A stretch of DNA of 5,830 nt from Anaerolineaceae bacterium (lineage in GTDB: Bacteria; Chloroflexota; Anaerolineae; Anaerolineales; Anaerolineaceae): contig JAQTMA010000251.1 of NCBI GenBank assembly GCA_028714615.1, positions 1 to 5,830 on the forward strand. The letters are read 5' to 3'. Below, one piece after another: positions 1 through 5,423 of this stretch. Numbering within the stretch: the first letter of the stretch is position 1; the number at the start of each line of letters is the position of its first letter. The translations under genes were made by a program, and so were the position numbers. Under the pieces are notes generated by a model that saw nothing but the letters and a program-made list of their open reading frames with translations, was not told the DNA's origin and searched no databases.

Positions 1-410
<410 letters not shown>

Positions 411-412
411 CT

Positions 413-418
413 AGTATA
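413..418 (-). promoter_or_regulatory. Candidate -10 box for eno
   Basis: The minus strand reads TATACT here (five of six matches to TATAAT), just after the pyrG stop. It would start a transcript near 406 with a leader of about 70 bases before the eno ATG. The hexamer 17 bases upstream (441-436, CGAACT) is a poor -35, so this rests mainly on the -10 and on its position in the only non-coding gap in front of eno. Confidence 0.35.
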
Positions 419-447
419 ATCGATTTTTGCCAGCCAGTTCGCCGATT

Positions 448-2103
448 TTATTCGGCCTGGGTGAGGTCTGGTAATGGATCGTCGGATTTCTTGATGCAAG
501 CTCGCTCGCAAACCGCTCGGATAAAGGCAGCAAACAACGGGTGTGGCCGGTTCGGCCGAGAGAGAAATTCCGGGTGGAACTGAGAGCCCAGCATGAATGG
601 ATGGTCAACGATTTCAGCAATTTCGACCAGGCGGTTATCGGGCGAGATGCCGGAGAAACGCATTCCATTTGCTTCTAATATTTTTCGATAATTGTTGTTA
701 AATTCAAAACGATGGCGGTGGCGTTCCTGAACGTGTTCCTGACCTGTGTAAGCTTGTGCTGCGCAGGTATTGGGCTGCAGCACGCATGGATATAATCCCA
801 GGCGCATGGTACCCCCCATATCGGCGATATCGCGTTGTTCAGGCATCAAATCGATCACCGGATGCCGGGTAGAACGGTCGAATTCCGTGGAATTGGCTTC
901 TTCATCTCCCAGGACGTCTCGGGCAAACTCAACCACCATCAACTGCATCCCCAGGCACAATCCCAGGTAAGGGATCAAATTCTTGCGCGCATAACGCGCT
1001 GCCTGTATCTTGCCTTCGATCCCACGGCTGCCAAATCCGCCGGGAACCACGACTCCATCGGCTCGCTGAAGCACATCCCAGCCTTTCCCCTTCTCCAGTT
1101 CGGCAGAATGGATCCATTCCAGCTCAAGCTCAACCCCCTGGTGCAGCGCCGCATGTTTGAGCGCCTCTCGCACGCTCATATAGGCATCGTGAAGTTCTAC
1201 ATATTTTCCTACCAGGGCGACTTTAATAGTGGGCTTTTCCCGGCGGACCTCGCTGACCAGTTTGCGCCAGACAGACCAATCGGGTGTTTGGCGGGCTTCC
1301 AGCCCCAGGCGCTTCATCAGGTAATCTCCCACGCCAGCCTCCTCCAGAATCAATGGGACTTCATAGAGGATCGGGGTGGTCACCATAGGTACGACGGCTT
1401 GCTTATCGACATCACAGAACAAGGAGATCTTTTCGGTCAGGCTTTCATCAACCGGGGTATCGGAACGCGCCACGATCATATCGGGTTGGATGCCGATCGA
1501 GCGCAGCTCACGCACGGAATGTTGGGTGGGTTTGGTTTTCAGTTCGCCGGTAGCGCTGATGTAGGGCAACCAGGTGACATGAATATAGAAAGTGTTCTCG
1601 CGGCCTACATCCGAGCGCATTTCACGGATGGCTTCCAGAAATGGCTGGCTCTCGATATCCCCCACCGTCCCCCCGACTTCGACCAGGATGATTTCGGCGC
1701 CGGTTGCCTTGGTTACGCTGCCGATGCGCCGCTTGATCTCATTGGTGATGTGCGGAATGACCTGGATGGTGCCGCCCAGGTAGTCACCGCGGCGTTCTTT
1801 GCCGATCACCTCCGCGTAAACTTGCCCGGTGGTGACGTTGCATACCTTGCTCAAGCGCACGTCGATAAAGCGTTCGTAATGTCCCAGGTCCAGGTCGGTT
1901 TCGGCGCCGTCGTCCAATACAAATACCTCACCGTGTTGGTATGGGCTCATCGTCCCCGGGTCGACGTTGATGTAGGGGTCGAGCTTTTGAACCGCAACCG
2001 AGAATCCGCGTTCTTTCAGCAAACGCCCGATCGCTCCGGCAGTGACGCCCTTGCCGACTGAGCTCACTACACCACCGGTAAAAAATAAGTACTTGGTTGC
2101 CAT
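448..2103 (-). CDS. pyrG: CTP synthase (glutamine-hydrolysing)
   Basis: Converts UTP to CTP using ATP and glutamine ammonia, the last step of de novo pyrimidine nucleotide synthesis, in the cytoplasm. The 551-residue product has the usual length. The N-terminal amidoligase domain (about 1-270) starts with KYLFFTGGVVSSVGKG, the ATP-binding P-loop-like motif, and has ETDLDLGHYERF (68-79, Mg-binding Asp 72) and VEVGGTVGDIES (141-152, Glu 142). The C-terminal class I glutamine amidotransferase domain (about 293-535) has PGGFGSRG (354-361), the nucleophile Cys 383 in GLCLGMQ and the His 510/Glu 512 pair in FHPEF, so both active sites look intact. I chose the ATG at 2103 rather than the in-frame TTG at 2115. 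That TTG is part of the sequence holding the ribosome-binding site: GGAGG lies at 2113-2109, five bases from the ATG, and the protein then begins MATKYLFFTGG like its relatives. A terminator hairpin stands immediately upstream. Confidence 0.98.
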   Translation of the reverse strand: MATKYLFFTGGVVSSVGKGVTAGAIGRLLKERGFSVAVQKLDPYINVDPGTMSPYQHGEVFVLDDGAETDLDLGHYERFIDVRLSKVCNVTTGQVYAEVIGKERRGDYLGGTIQVIPHITNEIKRRIGSVTKATGAEIILVEVGGTVGDIESQPFLEAIREMRSDVGRENTFYIHVTWLPYISATGELKTKPTQHSVRELRSIGIQPDMIVARSDTPVDESLTEKISLFCDVDKQAVVPMVTTPILYEVPLILEEAGVGDYLMKRLGLEARQTPDWSVWRKLVSEVRREKPTIKVALVGKYVELHDAYMSVREALKHAALHQGVELELEWIHSAELEKGKGWDVLQRADGVVVPGGFGSRGIEGKIQAARYARKNLIPYLGLCLGMQLMVVEFARDVLGDEEANSTEFDRSTRHPVIDLMPEQRDIADMGGTMRLGLYPCVLQPNTCAAQAYTGQEHVQERHRHRFEFNNNYRKILEANGMRFSGISPDNRLVEIAEIVDHPFMLGSQFHPEFLSRPNRPHPLFAAFIRAVCERACIKKSDDPLPDLTQAE

Positions 2104-2120
2104 GACTCCCTCCAACGTGA

Positions 2121-2160
2121 TAAAAGAAGTGGGGAGGGCCGTTTACCGGCGCCTCCCCAC
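2121..2160 (-). terminator. Strong intrinsic terminator behind the S1-domain gene, directly in front of pyrG
   Basis: A 9-bp perfect arm pair (GTGGGGAGG at 2160-2152 read on the minus strand, CCTCCCCAC at 2137-2129) continues inward as a 4-bp CCGG-type stem (2150-2147 with 2141-2138) after one bulged base. A 5-base loop closes it. On the minus strand the stem is followed by TTCTTTTA (2128-2121). This is a textbook rho-independent terminator for minus-strand transcription. It starts 32 bases after the S1 stop and its T-tract ends only 17 bases before the pyrG ATG. The opposite direction lacks a T-tract. Confidence 0.85.
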
Positions 2161-2192
2161 CATTTGGTTCGGTTCAGTTTCATCTGGTTGGA

Positions 2193-3035
2193 TCAAGTGC
2201 GAACTTTCTGTTCCAGCGTACGGGAGAGCAGGTCTTGTTGTTCCTTGGAGATGCTCTTCGCGCGCTTGCTCTTGGCTGCCTGCTTGCGGGCTTTGGCTTT
2301 TTCCATAGCTTCGCGCAACGCGACCTCCATTGCGGTCGGCTCAGCCTCGGCGGCTGAATTCAATTCGGCCATAACTTCTGCGCTCTCCTGCCGGTCGGCG
2401 CCGCGATCGCCGCGCCCACCTTTGCGTCGCCCACCGCCCCCAGGGCTGCGTTTTTCTTTTTGAACCTGGGCAGCTTCGATTAATTTAACCGGTTCTTCCT
2501 TGGGAGGTTCCTCTTGCAAAGCTTTTAAGCTGAGCTTGATTTGCTTCTTGCGGCGGTTCACGTCGAGCACCTGAGCTTCTACTTCGTCGCCTTCATTTAC
2601 AACCTCGGAAGGAGTGCGGACATAGCCGTGGGCTAGCTCGCTGATGTGGATGAGCCCTTCGCGCTCCGCGCCGATATCGACAAATGCACCATAGGTCGCC
2701 AGGCGCGTTACTTTTCCCTTGACGTTCATGCCCTTCTTCATCTCACGCCATTCCAGGTCAAGCGGTTTGGCCATGGTCAATTCAATGCGGTCGTCCTTTA
2801 CTTTGCGAACCCAAACCTCAACCGGTTGGCCAACCTGGACCACTTCCTCGACCCGTTTAACGGGTTGGTCAGCGGCCGGCGAGGTCATCTGCGAGATGTG
2901 TAATACCCCGCGCGCGCCATTCCCCAAATCAATGATTGCACCTGCCAGGCTGGTCTTAACCACTTTACCAGTAAAGTGCACCTTTGGTTTAATCTCATTC
3001 GGATGTTCTTCAACCGGACCAACGCTCATATCCAT
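2193..3035 (-). CDS. Two-domain S1 RNA-binding protein with basic C-terminal tail
   Basis: A 280-residue cytoplasmic protein, probably RNA-binding. Two S1 (OB-fold) domains are visible: about 17-90 (GKVVKTSLAGAIIDLGNGARGVLHISQM as core, ending near RIELTMAKP) and about 101-173 (GKVTRLATYGAFVDIGAEREGLIHISEL, ending KQIKLSLKAL). The second is the more canonical. After these comes a charged, probably disordered tail with a Gly/Arg-rich stretch (199-213), then an Ala/Glu/Lys-rich region (about 218-280) likely helical and nucleic-acid or ribosome contacting. It is shorter than the ribosomal protein S1 of E. coli (six domains), so I do not call it rpsA. A related role in translation or RNA metabolism is inference. 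The start chosen is the ATG at 3035 with GGGAGAG (3050-3044) eight bases upstream. The longer frame opens at a TTG that is itself the -35 box, so that start is excluded. The ATG at 3065 would give a nearly leaderless message and ten more residues; it remains possible. Confidence 0.85.
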   Translation of the reverse strand: MDMSVGPVEEHPNEIKPKVHFTGKVVKTSLAGAIIDLGNGARGVLHISQMTSPAADQPVKRVEEVVQVGQPVEVWVRKVKDDRIELTMAKPLDLEWREMKKGMNVKGKVTRLATYGAFVDIGAEREGLIHISELAHGYVRTPSEVVNEGDEVEAQVLDVNRRKKQIKLSLKALQEEPPKEEPVKLIEAAQVQKEKRSPGGGGRRKGGRGDRGADRQESAEVMAELNSAAEAEPTAMEVALREAMEKAKARKQAAKSKRAKSISKEQQDLLSRTLEQKVRT

Positions 3036-3075
3036 GGCGTTTACTCTCCCAATAGCAAAATTCATGCGAAAAAGG

Positions 3076-3104
3076 ATTATACCCTTACCAACATAAACTG
3101 TCAA
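3076..3104 (-). promoter_or_regulatory. Perfect-consensus sigma-70-type promoter of the S1-domain gene
   Basis: On the minus strand TTGACA (3104-3099) and TATAAT (3081-3076) are separated by exactly 17 bases, matching the housekeeping consensus at all twelve positions. The upstream flank (about 3105-3130) is AT-rich, as an UP element would be. Expected transcription start is near 3069, giving about 34 bases of leader to the ATG at 3035, or about 4 bases to the ATG at 3065. It sits in the gap between the flippase-like gene and the S1 gene, so the S1 gene (and possibly pyrG by read-through) forms a separate transcription unit. Confidence 0.88.
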
Positions 3105-3155
3105 TTAACTCACAGATATTTTAGGGTCATCCTGTGCGATTCCGAACAGTAACCA

Positions 3156-4187
3156 CTAATGGATAGTTTTCCCGTTAACCGCTGGGTTGAGCTTTCGGGC
3201 ATGGGTCAGGTAGCGGAAGGTACTGAAACCGAACAGGAAAGGGATCCAAAACGTAAAACCACGATAGACCAGGGTGATAACGGCAGCGTCATCCAGGGGT
3301 ACTCCCATCGAGTGCAATGAGATCGTGAGGACTCCCTCGACAAAGCCAATCCCAGAGGGAGTGGGAGACATAATCAGGAACAGGTAGGCCATGCTGAAGC
3401 CCGCTACCAGGATGCCGAATGTGAAGGGTACTTGGAAGGCCAGGAAGATTAGCATGAGCACCAGAATCATCAGAACTTTGTTACCCAAGGCCAGGGCGAG
3501 GGGCGGCAGCAGGCTGCCGGGGTGCAGGCGAACCTGGCGGACCCCTTCAGCGGCTTCGCTGGCAAAACTATATGCGCGTTCTTCAGACAGCAAGTTCCGG
3601 TGGGAAAATAATTGGGTGAGCCAATTGACCCGCCTGGCCAACCAGTTTAACGCCTGTCCGAGGCGGATTGCCGAATGCATCCCCAGGTAAAGCAAAAAAG
3701 CCAACCCACAGCCCAGGAGTAATAGCAGGATGGCAGCAATGATCTCGGGCCAGTTGAGTTTGTGAGACTGAAACAGGAACGAGAACGCCGGCGGTAACAC
3801 GAGGAGGAGGCCGGCGTAATCAAAGAGAACGTATAATGCCCCCGATACGGTTGCTCGAGCGGAGGAATAGCCATTCCGGCGGGCATCTGAGATGAAGACC
3901 ATCAGACCACCCATACCCCCACTGGGTGCGATAATGTTAAAAAAATTGGCAGCCGCAGAAAGACTAACCATGTGGAGCAACGCTTCAACAATACCCATGA
4001 CCTTAAAGATGGTCCGGTAGAGCGCCCCCACATTGAAGATCCAGACGCCTTCAAGCAGGAAAGCCAACACCAAAAATACCCATTTGCCCCGTTGGATCGT
4101 GGTGATAATGTTCTGGACCTCAGCGAATTTACCTATAACGAAGACAACGGTCAGGAGAAGGGCAATTGCGATGATAAATTTGCGCAT
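3156..4187 (-). CDS. Flippase-like integral membrane protein (YbhN / UPF0104, lysylphosphatidylglycerol synthase TM-region family)
   Basis: A 343-residue inner-membrane protein with about eight hydrophobic segments: approximately 3-19, 36-56, 66-88, 113-137, 149-170, 225-250, 254-276 and 300-325. Two family signatures are present: APSGGMGG (87-94) in the first half and SPTPSGIGFVEG (274-285) in the second, the latter corresponding to the P-T-P-x-G-x-G-x-x-E motif of this family. The basic loop 172-222 and the C-terminal end (RYLTHARKLN) are probably cytoplasmic. The family includes the membrane half of MprF, which translocates aminoacylated phosphatidylglycerol, and many stand-alone members of unknown lipid specificity. 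No synthetase domain is attached here, so the substrate cannot be named. The ATG at 4187 gives a sensible MRKFIIAIALLL N-terminus but lacks a good ribosome-binding site; the nearest purine run is GGAA about 13 bases upstream. A decayed PDZ-like reading frame ends 27 bases upstream. Confidence 0.85.
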   Translation of the reverse strand: MRKFIIAIALLLTVVFVIGKFAEVQNIITTIQRGKWVFLVLAFLLEGVWIFNVGALYRTIFKVMGIVEALLHMVSLSAAANFFNIIAPSGGMGGLMVFISDARRNGYSSARATVSGALYVLFDYAGLLLVLPPAFSFLFQSHKLNWPEIIAAILLLLLGCGLAFLLYLGMHSAIRLGQALNWLARRVNWLTQLFSHRNLLSEERAYSFASEAAEGVRQVRLHPGSLLPPLALALGNKVLMILVLMLIFLAFQVPFTFGILVAGFSMAYLFLIMSPTPSGIGFVEGVLTISLHSMGVPLDDAAVITLVYRGFTFWIPFLFGFSTFRYLTHARKLNPAVNGKTIH

Positions 4188-4401
4188 CGATTCAATTGTT
4201 CCGGAGAGTAAAGGTTACTGGCTGCTACTGCCTTCACCCAGGTTTCCCTGGATTTCCAGGGTTTGGCGGCCACGGGCGAGAGCCAGGGTGATTGTATCAC
4301 CTATAGCCTTGCTCGGAGACGATCACAGTGTAATGGTGGTCCGATGAGAAGCGTAGCACGGAATAATGAATTATTGATGAAGCAGGAGCGAAAAATAACT
4401 G
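4188..4401. other. 214-base gap between the small membrane protein and the flippase-like gene
   Basis: The largest non-coding stretch here. The left part (4215-4322) holds the PDZ-like remnant. The right part (4323-4401) has stop codons in two of the three minus frames and no recognisable protein. It contains an AT-rich palindrome with arms AATAAT/ATTATT (4362-4375) and a short AGCAG/CTGCT repeat pair (4381-4403) around the upstream gene's stop. I see no convincing promoter for the flippase-like gene and no clear terminator. Confidence 0.5.
4215..4322 (-). pseudogene. Remnant of a PDZ-domain (HtrA/DegP-type protease) C-terminus
   Basis: Between an in-frame TGA (4325-4323) and a TAA (4217-4215) the minus strand reads 35 codons without a plausible start. 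The product contains AIGDTITLALARGRQTLEIQ followed by GNLGEG. The pattern GDT-I/V-TL-x-L-x-R-x-x-Q-x-L-x-x-Q-x-x-LGE is the typical last two strands and exit of the PDZ domain in bacterial HtrA-family serine proteases. Nothing protease-like is visible upstream in any of the three minus frames up to the small membrane protein's stop at 4402, so the catalytic domain and most of the PDZ are missing. The spacing to the next gene (27 bases) is what one expects if a full protease gene once preceded the flippase-like gene. Recognition is by eye from a short segment, so chance similarity is not excluded. Confidence 0.45.
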
Positions 4402-4647
4402 CTAGGGAGAATCGGGAGGAGGCTTGGGAGCGCTTTTCTTCAAGTCTTCCACCCGCTTGGCCAGCTCGAGAAGTTGGTCGTCTTCTTCTCGCCAGGGTTG
4501 TTGAAGCGAGTTGCGCGCACGAATGATCATCCGTTGGGTATCGGGACGGTGGCGCTTCCGGAGAGCGGAGAGCAGCGCCAGATTCACGATCAAGACGAGC
4601 GGGATGAGTGCACAGATTCCAATGATGAGCTTGGTCTGGCTACCCAT
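4402..4647 (-). CDS. Small single-pass membrane protein of unknown function
   Basis: An 81-residue product that I do not recognise as a named family. It has a short polar N-terminus, one transmembrane helix at about 7-29 (LIIGICALIPLVLIVNLALL), then a strongly basic stretch (RKRHRPDTQR, 30-39) that should stay in the cytoplasm by the positive-inside rule. A charged, probably helical or coiled-coil segment follows (about 51-71, REEDDQLLELAKRVEDLKK), then a Pro-rich end. The ATG at 4647 is seven bases past the TGA of the phosphatase gene, so the two are almost certainly co-transcribed and probably translationally coupled. The likely ribosome-binding bases (GGTGAT) overlap the end of the upstream gene; a GAGGA directly abutting the ATG is too close to serve. 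The close coupling and clean domain layout support a real gene despite its size. Confidence 0.7.
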   Translation of the reverse strand: MGSQTKLIIGICALIPLVLIVNLALLSALRKRHRPDTQRMIIRARNSLQQPWREEDDQLLELAKRVEDLKKSAPKPPPDSP

Positions 4648-4654
4648 TCCTCGA

Positions 4655-5299
4655 TCACCAGCTCAAATCAGCCGGCGCCACCTGGGGGAGATCAGCCAGG
4701 CGGTGGATGCAATGATGCGCGACCGGATTAGTTGGCAGAGGACCTACCTGAATGGTGTAGAACCCGATCTCACGGGCAGTGGCCAGGTTTTGCGGAGAGT
4801 CGTCTACCAGCAGGCAGTCGTGGGGGCGAGGCCAGCCGGTTTCCTTGAGCGCGGCCTGGAAAGCTGCCGGTTGGGGTTTGCAGGCTGGAGCGATCTTGTG
4901 AATGTCGATAATCTGGGAAAAACAATCGCGTAACTGCAACGCATTCAAGACGCGTTCGGCATGCTGGGTATCCGAGTTGGTGAAAATAATTTTTGGTTGA
5001 GGATAGCCGAGTAACACCTCGCGGAGTACAGGATCCGGATGAATACAATCCTCCACCGGCACATCATGCACGTAGGCCAGGTAGTCCTCGGGGTCGGTGC
5101 CATAGATGCGCTCCAGGCCGCGCAGGGTTGAGCCATACTCTTCGAACAAACCCCTGCGCAGATCTGGAATGACTTCCTCGGGCAAGCCGATCTTTTCAAC
5201 CATGTAATGGGCGATGCGCTGCTTGATCATCGGCCAGATCCCGGAAGAAGGGGGATAAACAGTGTCATCCAGATCCACGAATAAGGTGGTGAGCGCCAT
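4655..5299 (-). CDS. HAD-superfamily hydrolase, pyrimidine 5'-nucleotidase-like
   Basis: A 214-residue cytoplasmic phosphatase of the haloacid dehalogenase superfamily. All four motifs are visible: motif I VDLDDT (nucleophile Asp 9, acid/base Asp 11, Thr 13), motif II FTNSD (Thr 107), motif III Lys 141 in CKPQP, and motif IV VDDSPQN (Asp 166, Asp 167). The cap insert between motifs I and II is helical. The sequence DLDDTVYPPSSGIWPMI, the EEYGSTLRGL segment and DPEDYLAYVHDVP resemble the yeast Sdt1/Phm8-like pyrimidine 5'-nucleotidase group (TIGR01993 type), which removes phosphate from UMP/CMP or modified pyrimidine nucleotides. Substrate is therefore a family-level inference. The ATG at 5299 gives the usual start just before motif I but lacks a strong ribosome-binding site, and a candidate -10 box is placed so that the message would start at or near the ATG. 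It is followed at seven bases by the small membrane protein gene and is divergent from mutL. Confidence 0.88.
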   Translation of the reverse strand: MALTTLFVDLDDTVYPPSSGIWPMIKQRIAHYMVEKIGLPEEVIPDLRRGLFEEYGSTLRGLERIYGTDPEDYLAYVHDVPVEDCIHPDPVLREVLLGYPQPKIIFTNSDTQHAERVLNALQLRDCFSQIIDIHKIAPACKPQPAAFQAALKETGWPRPHDCLLVDDSPQNLATAREIGFYTIQVGPLPTNPVAHHCIHRLADLPQVAPADLSW

Positions 5300-5305
5300 T
5301 CCGTG

Positions 5306-5335
5306 AGTATACCTGAGAATCGCAGCAAATTACAA
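5306..5335 (-). promoter_or_regulatory. Candidate promoter of the phosphatase gene
   Basis: Minus strand: TTGTAA (5335-5330, four of six) and TATACT (5311-5306, five of six) with an 18-base spacer. Predicted transcription start is about 5299, the A of the ATG, implying a leaderless message. That agrees with the lack of a good ribosome-binding site. The -35 and spacer overlap the first copy of the repeat at 5315-5374. Confidence 0.45.
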
Positions 5336-5374
5336 TGAGCCTCATCGAGAATCCCACGGCGATTCCCAATGAGC
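5315..5374. repeat. Imperfect tandem repeat in the divergent phosphatase/mutL intergenic region
   Basis: Two copies (5315-5340, 26 bases; 5347-5374, 28 bases) each begin GAGAATC and end CAATGAGC, separated by CTCATC. By hand alignment about 21 of 28 columns agree with one 2-base gap. The first copy covers the -35/spacer of the phosphatase promoter candidate, and the second ends just upstream of the expected mutL -35. This would suit a regulator-binding site, but it may be a chance or decaying duplication. Confidence 0.5.
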
Positions 5375-5376
5375 AA

Positions 5377-5405
5377 GCGTTGATTTATGCTTGAGACGGT
5401 ATAAT
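5377..5405 (+). promoter_or_regulatory. Candidate promoter of mutL
   Basis: A perfect TATAAT (5400-5405) lies 18 bases before the mutL ATG. The hexamer 17 bases upstream (5377-5382, GCGTTG) is a weak -35; the better TTGATT at 5380-5385 would leave only 14 bases. Predicted start is about 5412, so the leader would be about a dozen bases with the ribosome-binding site at its very 5' end. Confidence 0.5.
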
Positions 5406-5423
5406 TGTTGGGGAGGATCCTGA

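Noticed and set aside
415..420. TATAAT on the plus strand
   Set aside because: No gene starts on the plus strand downstream, there is no matching -35, and pyrG occupies the opposite strand; it is the partial palindrome of the eno -10 candidate.
835..2061. Long open frame of 408 codons on the plus strand
   Set aside because: It lies entirely antisense to pyrG, whose product is unmistakable. The plus-strand translation shows no family resemblance and there is no ribosome-binding site; it is a shadow of pyrG codon bias.
2104..2115. In-frame TTG start four codons upstream of the pyrG ATG
   Set aside because: These codons are the ribosome-binding site (GGAGGGA) of the ATG at 2103, and CTP synthases begin at the MATKY-type N-terminus.
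3036..3104. Upstream extension of the S1 protein starting at TTG 3104
   Set aside because: The TTG is the first triplet of the -35 box and the next codons are promoter; this stretch would not be transcribed from that promoter.
3111..3140. CACAG/CTGTG inverted repeat just upstream of the S1 promoter
   Set aside because: Arms of only five bases separated by sixteen, without symmetry in between; expected by chance.
4246..4261. Perfect 6-bp hairpin CCCTGG-ATTT-CCAGGG
   Set aside because: No T-tract follows on either strand, and it lies in the codons of the PDZ-like remnant, so it is not supported as a terminator.
4362..4375. AT-rich palindrome AATAATGAATTATT in the gap before the flippase-like gene
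   Set aside because: A short, weakly pairing palindrome in non-coding AT-rich DNA, with no promoter elements around it; not enough to call an operator.
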